A DNA stretch of 64,000 bases from Seinonella peptonophila (GTDB lineage Bacteria > Bacillota > Bacilli > Thermoactinomycetales > Thermoactinomycetaceae): positions 62,001 to 126,000 of the forward strand of contig NZ_FQVL01000003.1 in NCBI RefSeq assembly GCF_900129355.1, given 5' to 3'. The position numbers and the translations under genes were made by a program. Each line of letters starts with the position of its first letter. Within the stretch, counting starts at the first letter, position 1. The notes below the pieces were generated by a model. It was not told where the DNA came from and did not search any database. It saw only the letters and a list, made by a program, of their open reading frames with translations. Shown here one piece after another: positions 45,585 to 56,044 of the stretch.

Positions 45585-45869
45585 TTAATATTCACCAAGG
45601 TCAATAATCTCTTCTAACTCTGAGAATTGCCGATCAACAACCTGTCGAAGTTCCATTCCAGAGTGGCGCGATATAAACTTTACTGCTACCTCTATATCTT
45701 TAATCATAATCTGCTCGCCATTGAATCGTATAACCCAGGCTTCATCTAAACCCTTAAAAATTCGATCAACCTCAATTTGCTTTTCCGCTTCCTTTGTCGA
45801 GAAGAGGAACGGCTCTCCTACATGCATTTTCTGCAGAATTTGACTAATCTCACGCTCTTTCAGTTTCAT
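45585..45869 (-). CDS. Hypothetical cytosolic protein
   Basis: 94 residues; AAAGGGAGAG before the ATG. A Lys/Glu-rich helical N-terminus, then a strand-rich part (EAWVIRFNGEQIMIKDIEVAVKFISR) and an acidic end. No membrane segment or known motif. It has its own terminator, so it is a real single gene. Function unknown. Confidence 0.65.
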   Translation of the reverse strand: MKLKEREISQILQKMHVGEPFLFSTKEAEKQIEVDRIFKGLDEAWVIRFNGEQIMIKDIEVAVKFISRHSGMELRQVVDRQFSELEEIIDLGEY

Positions 45870-46074
45870 CCCGTTTGACTCTCCCTTTTTTAGTCACACC
45901 CTGACCCTCATTCTCTCTCCAAAGACTATTCATCTCTCTCATTGTAATTTTTTCATATCCAAATGACAACTAAGCGTTACAGAAACGATACAAAGAAAAG
46001 AACGAACCCCGTTCTATCTCAACTATACTATATGATAAAATGGATTTATTAGCAGTTAAGACAGGAGGAAGCAT

Positions 46075-46830
46075 ATGTTTGAAACGCTACTTGCAGGAGC
46101 GGGAATTGGCTCAGCAAGGATTGATCTTATTTTGGATAAAGCCTATGTAAAAATAGGCCAAACTGTTACTGGAAAGATTTTGGTCACAGGTGGTAAATCT
46201 GAACAAAAAATAACAGGTCTTTCCGTGCTTTTTTGTATGGAATCTGCACATGCCAAAACCTTAGCTCAAATTGAAGAAATGATTGCAAAGATTACCGTAA
46301 CAAAGGAAAAATTCTTAATCAAACCAGGCGAGGAAAAAGTCTTCCCTTTCTCCTTTCTCTGCCCCGAATCTTTGCCAGTCTCTTCCCCAACAACAAAATA
46401 CTTTTTTGATAGCAACTTAGAGATAGATTGGGGACGAGATTCGCATGACCGAGATTACATCGATGTTTGGCCGATTGATCCATTAAAAACCTTCCTCGAG
46501 AGTTTTACATTACTTGGTTTAAAAAGGACTTGGGAAGGACTTACAAATGATGGCGATAACTGGCTACAATGGAAAACATACTGCCCTAGCTCTCATTTTT
46601 CTGGTCATTTCGAAGAATTGATATTCTGTATTGAATCTCATAATAGTGAAGAAATTACTGGCTATTATCAAGTTGATCTCCAAAATGGTGAAGGACAAAC
46701 GTTAATTGATACATTTCATCTAGATGAAAAAGTAGATCGCTTTCACTTTACCAAAGCAGATTTGGCATCACCTGAATTAGCGAAAAAACGGCTTACAGAA
46801 TTGATTAAAAGTAGCCTTAATCTTCTGTAG
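46075..46830 (+). CDS. spo0M: Sporulation-control protein Spo0M-like
   Basis: 251 residues, standard for Spo0M. Family start GAGIGSARIDLILDKAYVKIGQTVTG, an arrestin-like beta sandwich, and a second half with GHFEELIFCIESH. Spo0M influences entry into sporulation and cell division in Bacillus. AGGAGG lies 6 bases before the ATG. Single gene with terminator. Confidence 0.92.
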   Translation: MFETLLAGAGIGSARIDLILDKAYVKIGQTVTGKILVTGGKSEQKITGLSVLFCMESAHAKTLAQIEEMIAKITVTKEKFLIKPGEEKVFPFSFLCPESLPVSSPTTKYFFDSNLEIDWGRDSHDRDYIDVWPIDPLKTFLESFTLLGLKRTWEGLTNDGDNWLQWKTYCPSSHFSGHFEELIFCIESHNSEEITGYYQVDLQNGEGQTLIDTFHLDEKVDRFHFTKADLASPELAKKRLTELIKSSLNLL

Positions 46831-46848
46831 TCAACATAGCCATACCAA

Positions 46849-46876
46849 GGGACAAGCATATGCTTGTTCCTTTTGA
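46849..46876 (+). terminator. Terminator of spo0M
   Basis: GGGACAAGCA/TGCTTGTTCC stem followed by TTTTGATTT. Confidence 0.8.
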
Positions 46877-46886
46877 TTTATCTTAT

Positions 46887-47144
46887 TTACCTTGAGAAAG
46901 GGTATTGATTAGTTGATGGAAAGCGATTCGTAGTCGCCGCTGTCTGCTCATGGGCTGTTTCATTATCTTTTAGCTCTGATAAATCCTCCATCCCAAACTC
47001 TTCGAAAACACGTTGGCAAAGGCTTAACTCATATTTTACTACTTCATCCACAGATTCAGACTTTAACAGTAAATTCTGATACTGGATCAATGCTTCTTCA
47101 ACAAGATCAAGTTCTGCTTTTGATAAATGAACTGTTATTTTCAT
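46887..47144 (-). CDS. Small helical hypothetical protein
   Basis: 85 residues. The first 60 form a Leu/Glu-rich amphipathic helix pair; the tail is Thr/Asn/Pro-rich and unstructured. ATG with a GGGATT-type site. No family recognised. It lies downstream of the PBP gene region but on the same strand, before its own end meets the spo0M terminator. Confidence 0.5.
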   Translation of the reverse strand: MKITVHLSKAELDLVEEALIQYQNLLLKSESVDEVVKYELSLCQRVFEEFGMEDLSELKDNETAHEQTAATTNRFPSTNQYPFSR

Positions 47145-47215
47145 TTTTGATTAATCCCTTCTTCATTCTATTGATTAAATGATAATCGGCAAAACACCTT
47201 AACACAAGTAAACGA

Positions 47216-49012
47216 TTACTTTTGTCTTTTTTCTTCTAGCTTTTTTAATAAATCCATCGTTTGTGCAAATAACAATTTGGCACGTCGATCTTCGGACTCT
47301 TTTACACCTCGTAGGAGGATGGCTACACTATATCTTGGATTCTCTACTGGGCCATAACCGATCATCCATTTATTATAGCGTTTCTTATCAATCCCTACCT
47401 GTGCAGTGCCAGTCTTTCCAGCCAATTTCCACTGATGATTCCGCAATATACGGGCTGTTCCTTCCTCTACGACCTCTTCCATCGATTGTTTTAACCATTG
47501 GCAAGTTGTAAGTCGAAGTGGCTTAGCACGTTCTATATATTGATTATGAAAATAAAAATACGGTTTACCATTCGGTTTTTGTATTTCTGTAACCAATCGA
47601 GGCTGTAGTGCTTTTCCTTGATGAAATAAAGACGTTACTAGATTGGCTGCTTGGATGGGCGTAATCTTCACATCCCGTTGTCCGATTGCTGTTTGCATTA
47701 CAGCACCTACGTCTTTTTTTAATTCTTTTGAAGCAAAAATCATCCCATGTTGTTCATTTGGTTCTTGAGCAAATTGCTTTTGATTTCGCAAGGCACCATG
47801 CCATAAAATTTTTTGTCCGAATCCAAACCGTCGTGCATACTCTTCAATTTTTTCCCCGCCCACTAATTTCGCAACTTTAGCCATGATCACATTACACGAC
47901 TGGGCATAAGCACCGATCAATGTAGTCTCACCATGACCACTCGTCCGTTCATCTCTCATATGGTAATGATCAAGTTTGCCTTTACAAATAAAGTGACGAT
48001 ATGGACTTACTCGTCCTTCTTCTAATGCCGCAATCGCCACGATTGTTTTAAAGATTGATCCAGGAGTAGCCTCCATTAATGCACGATTGTCCCAAGGATG
48101 CGATTGTTCCTCATTCCCTGAACCGATAAAAGGTGCACTTCCCATCGCTAGAATATCCCCTGATTGAATCTCCTGCACTACGATTGCTCCATCTTGAACT
48201 CGATCTCTCTTCATCAATCTTTCTATCCCCTGTTGCAGCTTCGCATCTAGGGTTGTTCGTAATTGATAAGGTTGGCTTTTTACTCGCTCTCGATGATCAA
48301 TCATTTTATATTTAGCGCCAGTCAATGGTTCACCTTTTCTTGTTTGTAAATAACCTAGTATCTTTTCTCCAGAACCATGCAGATACTTTTCAAATGACGC
48401 TTCTAGACCTGAAAAACCAATTCGCGATTGCCCTGAATATAGTCCCAATTTATACTCCTTAGGAAAGTTTTCTCTGACTAAAAAAGGATTTCTGATGATC
48501 CTCCCTAAAATTTGTTGTCCTATTCTGGGTGATACAGTCGTTCGGTTATCTGTTTGTGCTACGATAACACCTGGTAAACGCAATGATTGAATCTCTTTTT
48601 GTTGCCTTTGACTGACGATGAGTTCCCCACCTGACCGAGCAGGAATGATGATGGGATGTTTACTTGTGGTAAGTAATCGATTTAATACAGATTCTTGGTA
48701 GCCAATCAATTGAGCCAGACGAGTATATCGAGCTCTTTTTCTGACCCACTGATCCTCTGTTTGAGGAAAAAGTAATAAACGATCCTTTTCTACACCAACA
48801 AAAGGTCGTCCAAAACGATCCAATATTTTCCCTCGTCCGCTGTTTAACAATATTTCTTGACTCTGCGCTTCAAATGCACGGGTCACGATATTCTCTCGCT
48901 CTTTGGAAAACGTTGGACTTGATGCGATCTGAAGTTGATATAATCGTGCAGCAACACAAAGTAACAACATCATCAGCAGTAAACTAACTACCATTGCTCT
49001 ATGTTTCTTCAT
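47216..49012 (-). CDS. Class B penicillin-binding protein (transpeptidase)
   Basis: 598 residues. An N-terminal membrane anchor at 7-25, a PBP dimer domain with GRGKILDRFGRPFVG near 58, and the transpeptidase domain with motifs STPGSIFKT-type SxxK near 310, SCN and KTGTA. It cross-links cell-wall peptides outside the membrane. Close in form to PbpA/PbpH or SpoVD-type proteins, but without the C-terminal PASTA units of PBP2B or SpoVD. The mltG gene is upstream, so both may serve wall growth or cortex. Confidence 0.88.
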   Translation of the reverse strand: MKKHRAMVVSLLLMMLLLCVAARLYQLQIASSPTFSKERENIVTRAFEAQSQEILLNSGRGKILDRFGRPFVGVEKDRLLLFPQTEDQWVRKRARYTRLAQLIGYQESVLNRLLTTSKHPIIIPARSGGELIVSQRQQKEIQSLRLPGVIVAQTDNRTTVSPRIGQQILGRIIRNPFLVRENFPKEYKLGLYSGQSRIGFSGLEASFEKYLHGSGEKILGYLQTRKGEPLTGAKYKMIDHRERVKSQPYQLRTTLDAKLQQGIERLMKRDRVQDGAIVVQEIQSGDILAMGSAPFIGSGNEEQSHPWDNRALMEATPGSIFKTIVAIAALEEGRVSPYRHFICKGKLDHYHMRDERTSGHGETTLIGAYAQSCNVIMAKVAKLVGGEKIEEYARRFGFGQKILWHGALRNQKQFAQEPNEQHGMIFASKELKKDVGAVMQTAIGQRDVKITPIQAANLVTSLFHQGKALQPRLVTEIQKPNGKPYFYFHNQYIERAKPLRLTTCQWLKQSMEEVVEEGTARILRNHQWKLAGKTGTAQVGIDKKRYNKWMIGYGPVENPRYSVAILLRGVKESEDRRAKLLFAQTMDLLKKLEEKRQK

Positions 49013-49082
49013 TTGCCCACCCCGCTTCTATCTATCTTCAAGGATGGACATCAAATAAAGCAGACATACTCGAAATATAAAA

Positions 49083-49110
49083 AGAGAGCCCTCTTTTGGC
49101 TCCCTTATGC
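49083..49110 (-). terminator. Terminator of mltG
   Basis: GAGCC/GGCTC hairpin with CTCTTTTTA after it on the minus strand. Short stem, good T-run. Confidence 0.6.
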
Positions 49111-49113
49111 TCT

Positions 49114-50145
49114 TTATTTTTTTTGTTTCTTCTGATTTTGATTGCTTAATTGGATATTATGTAGATGCTCCGCAGCCGTTTTGGCAAAGTAATGTTCTCC
49201 TGAGCCATCACTTTTCGTAACATAGAATAAGTAGTCATTTTGCTCAGGGTATAAAACAGCCTTTAGTGCATTTTCACTTGGTGCGGCAATTGGCCCTGGA
49301 GGTAAGCCATTTACAAGATATGTATTATAAGGGCTGGGGTATCGTGTATCAATTTTACCTTTTTTTTCATCCATTTTCATTGCAAATACAATCGTTGCAT
49401 CAACTTCTAGCTTCATTTTTTTATCTAACCGATTAAAAATGACACCTGCAATCTTAGGTAATTCTTGTTTAGCCCGACCCTCTCTTTCTACAATGGAGGC
49501 GATGGTTACCCACTGATCAACCGTTAAATTCCTGTCCTTTAAACGATCTCGCACTCTCAATTTTGTCATTCTTTCAGCAAATTGATCCAACATACTTTTT
49601 GCAATTTTATCTACGTATTCACCTTTTTTAAATTCATATGTACTTGGAAAAAGATAGCCCTCGTAGCGATACTTGCGATCTGCTCGAGTTGGAATATCTT
49701 GTTCAAAAATATAGTTGCTCAGTTTTGTATTTGCTTTTTTCTTAAACTCTTCTCCATTAAAGCCCGCTTTACTGATAATGGCGGCAACTTCTTCAATATT
49801 TTTCCCTTCTGGAACTGTAATCTTTACTGTATTTTGTTTTCCACCATGTAAGCGTTCTATAATTTGATCAAGATTTTCGTCTGGTTTTATTTGATAATAA
49901 CCTGGTTTTAAATTCGTTAACCTTGTATACCATGCATAGTACCTAAAAAAGGTTGCATCTCGAATAAGACCCTGCTTTTTTAGAGTTGCTCCAATATCTT
50001 TCAAAGTTGCATTAGCTGGAATCATGATTTCAACTTCTGATGTTCGTTTTGGAGACTCTAAAGTAAAGTTGATATATGAGTACACAAGCAGTGCCCATCC
50101 TGTGATGAGTAAAAAGGTAAAGAATATTCGCCAAAACCATTTCAT
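49114..50145 (-). CDS. mltG: Endolytic murein transglycosylase MltG
   Basis: 343 residues from the ATG at 50145 with a GAGGGG site. Membrane anchor at 5-25, a LysM-like part (EVEIMIPANATLKDIGATLKKQG) and the YceG domain with catalytic Glu in ASIVEREG and the GLPPGPIAAPS motif. It cuts nascent peptidoglycan and sets strand length. In Bacillus (yrrL) it lies in the same gene block after yrzB. Confidence 0.94.
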   Translation of the reverse strand: MKWFWRIFFTFLLITGWALLVYSYINFTLESPKRTSEVEIMIPANATLKDIGATLKKQGLIRDATFFRYYAWYTRLTNLKPGYYQIKPDENLDQIIERLHGGKQNTVKITVPEGKNIEEVAAIISKAGFNGEEFKKKANTKLSNYIFEQDIPTRADRKYRYEGYLFPSTYEFKKGEYVDKIAKSMLDQFAERMTKLRVRDRLKDRNLTVDQWVTIASIVEREGRAKQELPKIAGVIFNRLDKKMKLEVDATIVFAMKMDEKKGKIDTRYPSPYNTYLVNGLPPGPIAAPSENALKAVLYPEQNDYLFYVTKSDGSGEHYFAKTAAEHLHNIQLSNQNQKKQKK

Positions 50146-50266
50146 TATGTGTTTTCCCCTCTTACTTCTGTACATATTCTTATATCTTAGCATAAATTAT
50201 CAAAAAGAAAACGAGAAACCCCAAAAGAGACGATTACACATAACCGCCACCTTGGAAGATTCTCGT

Positions 50267-50485
50267 TCATTGCTGATTGTACAAATATTCATCTACATAT
50301 TCGGTAACTTGTTCCCACTCTTCTTCATCATCAATATGAACCAACTGCTGATTTTGCTGCCTAAGTAAGTGAGCTTCTTCAGGCTCTTCTTCATGCTCTG
50401 ACCAAATCACATATTGGACACCTTGATACTCAAAAGAGTGAAGAATTTTCCCCTCAATCGTAGAATTATTTGTCCTCAGATCCAT
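50267..50485 (-). CDS. Short DUF1292-type protein, second copy
   Basis: 72 residues from the ATG at 50485 with AGGAGG six bases upstream; a longer frame lies inside the previous gene. Acidic, with FEYQGVQYVIWSEHEEEPEEAHLLR and a DDEEEWEQVTEYVDEY end that repeats the pattern of the gene before it ([12 protein letters not shown]). It overlaps that gene by 20 bases. Looks like a duplicated and shortened YrzB paralogue. Function unknown. Confidence 0.75.
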   Translation of the reverse strand: MDLRTNNSTIEGKILHSFEYQGVQYVIWSEHEEEPEEAHLLRQQNQQLVHIDDEEEWEQVTEYVDEYLYNQQ

Positions 50486-50780
50486 AAACTTCCTCCTGAA
50501 ATTCGTCAGAAACCAATGTTTGAAAAGTTTCCTGAACCATGTTCCATTCCTCATCATCTTCGATCAACTCAATTACCATATTATCCCGATCTCCCGAATA
50601 ACGAAAAGCAAAAACTTCTTGTTCTTCTGGCTCATTGTTATCCTCATTAACTGGAAGCACTAACATATACTTCTGTCCAGTATCATCTCGTTCAAATTCG
50701 TATAAAATCTCAAATTTTTCCTCTGTACCATCATCGTTGGGAATAAATAAATATTCTTCTACATGTTCTTGTTCTGTCAT
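50466..50780 (-). CDS. yrzB: DUF1292 family protein YrzB
   Basis: 104 residues, strongly acidic. DUF1292 pattern: [21 protein letters not shown] near 23, EVFAFRY and [15 protein letters not shown] near 70. Conserved next to ruvX and ireB in Firmicutes. Molecular role not known. Two bases separate it from ruvX. Confidence 0.9.
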   Translation of the reverse strand: MTEQEHVEEYLFIPNDDGTEEKFEILYEFERDDTGQKYMLVLPVNEDNNEPEEQEVFAFRYSGDRDNMVIELIEDDEEWNMVQETFQTLVSDEFQEEVYGSEDK

Positions 50781-50782
50781 TG

Positions 50783-51208
50783 TTACTGCCTCCTCTGTGC
50801 ATCAAGAAATCCTTGGAGAACCCATGATGCAGCCATTTTATCGATTACTTTTTTTCGACCTTTTCGACTTGTATCAGCTTCAAGCAATGTGCGCTCGACG
50901 GCTGCTGTAGAGAGACGTTCATCCCAAAGATGTACAGGGAGATGATAACGCTGCTCTATTTTTTGAGCGATCTGCTTAGCCCGATTGCCAGCTTCACCTA
51001 TACTACCGTCCATATTACGTGGTAGACCAACCACAAATGTGGTCGCCTGATAAACTGAAACCAGGCGATCCAACTCTAACAGCCACTTCTCATCTGAATA
51101 TCCTTTGATAACTTGTAAGCCTTGTGCTGTCCACCCTAGCTCATCACTAATGGCTACTCCTGTTCGCTTTTCCCCTAAATCTAAACAGATTACACGCTGT
51201 AACTCCAT
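50783..51208 (-). CDS. ruvX: Holliday junction resolvase RuvX/YqgF
   Basis: 141 residues, RNase-H fold. Acidic residues in [36 protein letters not shown] and a last Asp in KVIDKMAAS-type context. Known members process 16S rRNA ends or resolve junctions. Operon alaS-ireB-ruvX-yrzB as in Bacillus. Confidence 0.93.
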   Translation of the reverse strand: MELQRVICLDLGEKRTGVAISDELGWTAQGLQVIKGYSDEKWLLELDRLVSVYQATTFVVGLPRNMDGSIGEAGNRAKQIAQKIEQRYHLPVHLWDERLSTAAVERTLLEADTSRKGRKKVIDKMAASWVLQGFLDAQRRQ

Positions 51209-51219
51209 TATCTACTCCT

Positions 51220-51501
51220 TTATGGCTGTTCCTCATCATCCTCTTGTTCAATGGAGAGATATGCCTTCACCAATTCTTCAACCAATTCATCCCGTTCAAT
51301 TTTCCGGATTAGTGCGCGTGCATTGTTATGTCGAGGGATATATGCAGGATCACCGGAGATGAGGTAACCGACGATCTGGTTAATCGGGTTATACCCTTGT
51401 TCTTTTAATGCTTCAAAAACCAAAAACAAAACCGCTCGTGGACTTTGCTCAATCTCACCTTTAAAATGAAACTTTCTTGTTTCATCCATGGAGTATCCCA
51501 C
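51220..51501 (-). CDS. ireB: IreB family regulatory phosphoprotein
   Basis: 93 residues (YrzL type). Family sequence parts: [45 protein letters not shown] and [22 protein letters not shown]. In Enterococcus IreB is phosphorylated on N-terminal Thr by the PASTA kinase and affects cephalosporin tolerance. Follows alaS. Confidence 0.94.
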   Translation of the reverse strand: MGYSMDETRKFHFKGEIEQSPRAVLFLVFEALKEQGYNPINQIVGYLISGDPAYIPRHNNARALIRKIERDELVEELVKAYLSIEQEDDEEQP

Positions 51502-51566
51502 CTTCTCGAATTGGATGACGCGACTTTAGAATTTTGGAATTTCAGTTCGACACAGCTTATTCCATA

Positions 51567-54200
51567 TTATTTCACTTGTTTCTGTACCCATTCCTTCACA
51601 AATTGAAGAGCTGTCATTAACTTTTCAGGATTTTTACCGCCAGCCTGGGCACGATTTGGACGACCTCCGCCTCCGCCACCACAAATTTGAGCAACTTCTT
51701 TTATTAATTTACCCGCATGGAAACCCAGTTTAACATAATCCGCCGAAACTGTTGCCACAAACTGTACTTTGCCTTCATCTTTCATGCCAAGCACAATAAT
51801 GCCTGAAGTGATCTTTGCCTGTAACTCATCCATGATCTGCTGTAGTTCTTCGCTACTTTGTGCATCGACTGGAGTGCTTAATACAGGAACACCTGAAACT
51901 TCGACTCTTTGATCCACTAATTGTTTGGAGACATCCTGACGGACCTTATTCCGCAGTTCTTGTTTTTCCTGTTGTAACTCTTTCACTTGCAAAAGCAATT
52001 GATCAATACGTCTTAACGGTGATTGACCTGGTTTTACTTTTAGTAATTGGGCCGCTTCTTGTAGCTGTGAGAGTTGTTCATGCACATATTCATATGCATA
52101 ACGCCCTGTAACGGCCTCGATTCTTCGAATCCCAGAGCCAATACCACCCTCATGAATAATATGAAAATTGCCGATCTCAGCTGTGGCTGTTACATGAGTA
52201 CCACCGCATAATTCCAGGCTAAAATCTCCAATTCTGACAACCCGTACCTCTTTGCCATACTTTTCACCAAACAGAGCCATTGCACCCATTGCTCTTGCTT
52301 CGGAAAGGGAACGAATCGAAGTCTCTACTTTAGTATTCTCCCATATTTGTTCGTTTACTCTTCGTTCCACTTCCTTTAATTCTTCCGCTGTCATGGAACC
52401 AATATGTGAAAAGTCAAACCTAAGTCTTTTTGCCTCTACCAAAGAACCCGCTTGTGCTACATGATCACCAAGTACATCACGCAATGCTCGATGAAGTAGA
52501 TGGGTAGCAGTGTGATTTTTGATAATATCTTGTCTAAGTTTTGTATCTACTTCAGCAGTCACTTGTTCTCCTTGACGGACAATCCCTTTCTCAACGACAA
52601 CCGTATGAATGTGTTCTCCATGAGGTCCTTTTTGCACCTCTATCACACGTAGCTTCGCTCCTTGCTTACTTATCATATAGCCATGATCGCCAACTTGACC
52701 GCCACTTTCCGCATAGAAAGGTGTTTCTTCCAATAGCACAAATCCTTGATTTCCGGCACCGAGCATGTCAACACGTTGATCTTCAAATAGAATCGCGATA
52801 ATTTGTGTCTCATTCGTTAGCTTTTCATAACCACAAAAACGGCTCTCTAGGTTTAATTCAGCAAAAATACCTCCTTGCACTTTCATGCTATCAATATTTT
52901 CACGAGCTTCACGCGCTCTCGTACGCTGTCTCTCCATCTCTTGCTCAAAACCAACCCGATCCACACTTAATTGGTGCTCACGTGCAAAATCCTCTGTTAA
53001 ATCAAAAGGAAAACCATAAGTATCATACAATTTAAATGCATCTCTTCCTGAAATCTCATTGCCACCACTTTTCTGCAAATCGGATACCCATTGTTCAAGG
53101 ATTTGCAGACCTTCACCTAAGGTTTCTAGGAAACGTTCCTCTTCACCACGAATCACACGTTCAATAAACTCTTTCTTTTCCAACGGCTCAGGATAGTAGT
53201 CGTTCATAATCTTGCCAACAACTTCTGTCAACTGATAGAGAAATGGACGGCGCATCCCCAATTTACGACCATATCGAACCGCTCGACGTAATAAACGTCT
53301 AAGCACGTACCCACGACCTTCATTAGAAGGTAAAACTCCATCTCCAACAGCAAATACAATGGTACGTATATGGTCAGCAATTACTTTAAAGGCAATATCT
53401 CTTTCTTGATCCTCACCATATGCTTTACCTACTTGTTCTGCGATTTGTCCAATGATTGGTTGAAATAAATCTGTATCATAGTTGGTGGTCACATTTTGCA
53501 AAACAGATGCCATTCTTTCCAATCCCATACCTGTATCTATATTTTTCTTAGGTAGGGGTGTATATGAACCATCTGGATTATGATTAAATTGTGAGAAAAC
53601 AAGGTTCCATATTTCAAGAAAACGTTCATTTTCACCGCCCGGATAGCATTCCGGGTCTGTGAGGTCACCAAATTCTTCTCCACGATCATAGAAGATTTCT
53701 GTATTCGGTCCACAAGGTCCCTCTCCAATATCCCAGAAATTCTCTTTCAGCTTAACAATTCTTTCTCTAGGTAATCCAGCGATTTCTTGCCAGTATTGAA
53801 ATGCTTCCTCGTCATCTGGATAAATGGTGACCGATAAACGATCAGGATCAAAACCAATCCATTTAGGACTCGTTAAAAATTCCCATGCCCAAGTTATAGC
53901 TTCTTTTTTAAAATACTCTCCTATTGAAAAATTCCCTAACATTTCAAAAAAAGTATGATGGCGCGCTGTATAACCTACATTCTCAATATCATTTGTTCGA
54001 ATTGATTTCTGTGCATTAACAATACGTGGATTATCAGGGATAATACGACCATCAAAATATTTTTTTAATGTAGCTACGCCACTATTTATCCAAAGTAAGC
54101 TCGGATCATCTACTGGAACTAATGACGCACTCGGTTCTATCTGATGGTTCTTTTCTTTAAAAAACTCTAGATATTTCTTTCGAATTTCACTCGCTTTCAT
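51567..54200 (-). CDS. alaS: Alanyl-tRNA synthetase
   Basis: 877 residues, complete. Class II core at the N-terminus ([25 protein letters not shown]), tRNA recognition part, editing domain with NHTATHLLH and CGGTHV metal ligands, and the C-Ala domain ending with [17 protein letters not shown]. It charges tRNA-Ala and hydrolyses Ser- and Gly-tRNA-Ala. Expression is controlled by the T-box leader in front. Confidence 0.98.
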   Translation of the reverse strand: MKASEIRKKYLEFFKEKNHQIEPSASLVPVDDPSLLWINSGVATLKKYFDGRIIPDNPRIVNAQKSIRTNDIENVGYTARHHTFFEMLGNFSIGEYFKKEAITWAWEFLTSPKWIGFDPDRLSVTIYPDDEEAFQYWQEIAGLPRERIVKLKENFWDIGEGPCGPNTEIFYDRGEEFGDLTDPECYPGGENERFLEIWNLVFSQFNHNPDGSYTPLPKKNIDTGMGLERMASVLQNVTTNYDTDLFQPIIGQIAEQVGKAYGEDQERDIAFKVIADHIRTIVFAVGDGVLPSNEGRGYVLRRLLRRAVRYGRKLGMRRPFLYQLTEVVGKIMNDYYPEPLEKKEFIERVIRGEEERFLETLGEGLQILEQWVSDLQKSGGNEISGRDAFKLYDTYGFPFDLTEDFAREHQLSVDRVGFEQEMERQRTRAREARENIDSMKVQGGIFAELNLESRFCGYEKLTNETQIIAILFEDQRVDMLGAGNQGFVLLEETPFYAESGGQVGDHGYMISKQGAKLRVIEVQKGPHGEHIHTVVVEKGIVRQGEQVTAEVDTKLRQDIIKNHTATHLLHRALRDVLGDHVAQAGSLVEAKRLRFDFSHIGSMTAEELKEVERRVNEQIWENTKVETSIRSLSEARAMGAMALFGEKYGKEVRVVRIGDFSLELCGGTHVTATAEIGNFHIIHEGGIGSGIRRIEAVTGRYAYEYVHEQLSQLQEAAQLLKVKPGQSPLRRIDQLLLQVKELQQEKQELRNKVRQDVSKQLVDQRVEVSGVPVLSTPVDAQSSEELQQIMDELQAKITSGIIVLGMKDEGKVQFVATVSADYVKLGFHAGKLIKEVAQICGGGGGGRPNRAQAGGKNPEKLMTALQFVKEWVQKQVK

Positions 54201-54230
54201 TCAAATCACCTTCGTTTCACATTCATTAAA

Positions 54231-54470
54231 ATAAAAAAAACCTTCCATCCCTCATCAAAGGGACGAGAAGTTTTCCCGCGGTACCACCCTTATTACCATG
54301 CACAACATGGTCACTTACTTTGTCGTTAACGGGACAAAACCGGCACTCGTCCATTTAAAGCAAGAATTAGCATGACTTATCTTTGATCGAGAAGGTTTTT
54401 CAGCCTTGAACCTTCATCTCTGACGACCGACACGATAAATCTAGATTCTTTTAGCCGATTGCATACAAGC
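54231..54470 (-). promoter_or_regulatory. T-box leader of alaS
   Basis: On the minus strand the T-box core AGGGTGGTACCGCGGG lies at 54275-54290, followed by a terminator (CTTCTCGTCCCTTT...GGGATGGAAGG) and a run of eight T at 54233-54240. The stem I region lies upstream; a GCT (Ala) in the AAGGCTGAAAA context near 54398 is a candidate specifier, though I have not folded it. Uncharged tRNA-Ala would open the terminator and switch on alaS. Confidence 0.93.
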
Positions 54471-54472
54471 CT

Positions 54473-54500
54473 ATTATAGCGATTTTCGGTTGGTATTCAA
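54473..54500 (-). promoter_or_regulatory. Promoter of the alaS T-box transcript
   Basis: TTGAAT (54495-54500) and TATAAT (54473-54478) are 16 bases apart on the minus strand. The -35 overlaps the end of the AI-2E-family gene; the leader RNA starts a few bases on. Confidence 0.7.
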
Positions 54501-55561
54501 ACCTTTATCCGAACATAATGCGCTAAAATATGTTGACCGATTACCTTCCCGATTGCAAAAATCGGAACGGCTAGAATAAGCCCCCAAACACCCCCAACCT
54601 CTCCACCTACTAAAAGTGCAAATATAATCGTTAATGGATGCATATGTAGTGTTTTTCCTACGATCTGTGGAGAGAGAACATTTCCTTCGATGATTTGTAC
54701 AATTAAATTTACAATCAGCACGGAGATGAGCAGTTTGGTTGAAACAGTAAACGCGACAAAAGCTGCCGGAAGAGCCCCAAGGAAAGGGCCAAGATACGGA
54801 ATTACATTGCAGATCGCCACAACCAAAGCTAAGATCATCGGATAAGGTAAACCGATAAAAAGATATCCAAAATAAACAAATAAACCAACAACGATACTAA
54901 CTAATAACTGACCGCGGATATAATTTCCCAAGGCTCGGTCAATATCGCGACATAATCGAGTAATCTCTTTTCTCTTTTGCTGGGGTAATAAATTAATTAA
55001 TCCGCGTTCAAGCTGATTACTATCGCGCATCATATAAAAAGCTAAAAAAGGGATGATGATAATAAAGAAAAGATGATTGATGGTATTCCCAATTCCCTCC
55101 ATCATATGATCTACCCAATGTCCAATTCCCCCTTCCATTTTCGTAAGGGAACGTTGAACAGCATTTTGGATACTATCAGGTAAAATATCTCGACTATGAT
55201 GGTTATACTCATGAATCATGTATTGTATTTGTTGATTCCATCGCGGTAGATGTTCAATTAACTCATTCAATTGCTGTTCAAAAAGTGGCAGCATATTGAT
55301 GATGACGACCATGACAGATGTAATAAACAAAGAGTAGATTGCTAAAACTGCAATCCAACGTGGAATTCCTTTTTGACTGAGTAAATTTACGATAGGATTT
55401 AGTAAATAGGAGATGATTAAAGCGATTAGAAACGGACTGATCACAGCTTCCAGAAAACGAAAAATACTTGTTAAGTAGGGACTCATTTTAAATAATAAAT
55501 AAAGAATTGCTAAGGTACTTAATGTGATCAGGGCAATGATTAATAAACGCCACTCCTTCAT
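54497..55561 (-). CDS. AI-2E family transporter (YrrI-like)
   Basis: 354 residues with about eight hydrophobic helices and a central amphipathic region (residues ~85-150). Family motif NVIPYLGPFLGALPAAFVAF near 250 and the C-terminal GGEVGGVWGLILAVPIFAIGK. Members export small molecules or act as Na+/H+ antiporters. Same place as yrrI in Bacillus, before alaS. Confidence 0.9.
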   Translation of the reverse strand: MKEWRLLIIALITLSTLAILYLLFKMSPYLTSIFRFLEAVISPFLIALIISYLLNPIVNLLSQKGIPRWIAVLAIYSLFITSVMVVIINMLPLFEQQLNELIEHLPRWNQQIQYMIHEYNHHSRDILPDSIQNAVQRSLTKMEGGIGHWVDHMMEGIGNTINHLFFIIIIPFLAFYMMRDSNQLERGLINLLPQQKRKEITRLCRDIDRALGNYIRGQLLVSIVVGLFVYFGYLFIGLPYPMILALVVAICNVIPYLGPFLGALPAAFVAFTVSTKLLISVLIVNLIVQIIEGNVLSPQIVGKTLHMHPLTIIFALLVGGEVGGVWGLILAVPIFAIGKVIGQHILAHYVRIKV

Positions 55562-55632
55562 CTCCTATCCCTCCTCCTTCATATGATGGACTACCCTTAA
55601 CATACGGAAAAAGAGGGGGATTTATTACCACC

Positions 55633-56040
55633 TTATCGTTGAATCTTTACTGAAGAGATTAATTCATTAAATGGATCATCATCGGTAAAAATAACTTGAC
55701 TACAACCACTTAAGGTAATCGATTTTCCTTCATAATCCCTGTGTTCAAACAGCGTAAATTTTTTCACTCCACAATCAGCTTTAGCTGCTGAGGTTAGATC
55801 ATTCATCTCATCACCAATATAAACAGTATCTTGACAAAATTTCATTGTTTTCCCTGTGAAATTGGGGTTTTCATAAAGTGTTACACAGTGCGCTGAAGAA
55901 TTCTTTATTGTTTGCTTTTTCAACTTACTAACAGTTGGGCTTTCTTTACTACTACAAGCAGAGCCCACTATACCGATTAAAAGAATCACGATAAAAGAAA
56001 GATATCTGAATCTCTTCAAATGGATAGCCCTCGCTTTCAC
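55633..56040 (-). CDS. Lipoprotein with a beta/gamma-crystallin-like domain
   Basis: 135 residues. Signal with lipobox VGSAC at 26-30. The remaining ~90 residues hold two Greek-key type units: VTLYENPNFTGKTMKF then FTLFEHRDYEGKSITLSG, each with the Y/F-x4-F/Y-x-G pattern; and NDLTSAA and NELISSVKI at the places of the calcium-binding N/D-x-S-S motif. Four Cys in the domain may form disulfides. Probably a Ca-stabilised surface protein. It follows msrB by four bases. Confidence 0.8.
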   Translation of the reverse strand: MKARAIHLKRFRYLSFIVILLIGIVGSACSSKESPTVSKLKKQTIKNSSAHCVTLYENPNFTGKTMKFCQDTVYIGDEMNDLTSAAKADCGVKKFTLFEHRDYEGKSITLSGCSQVIFTDDDPFNELISSVKIQR

Positions 56041-56044
56041 TTTT

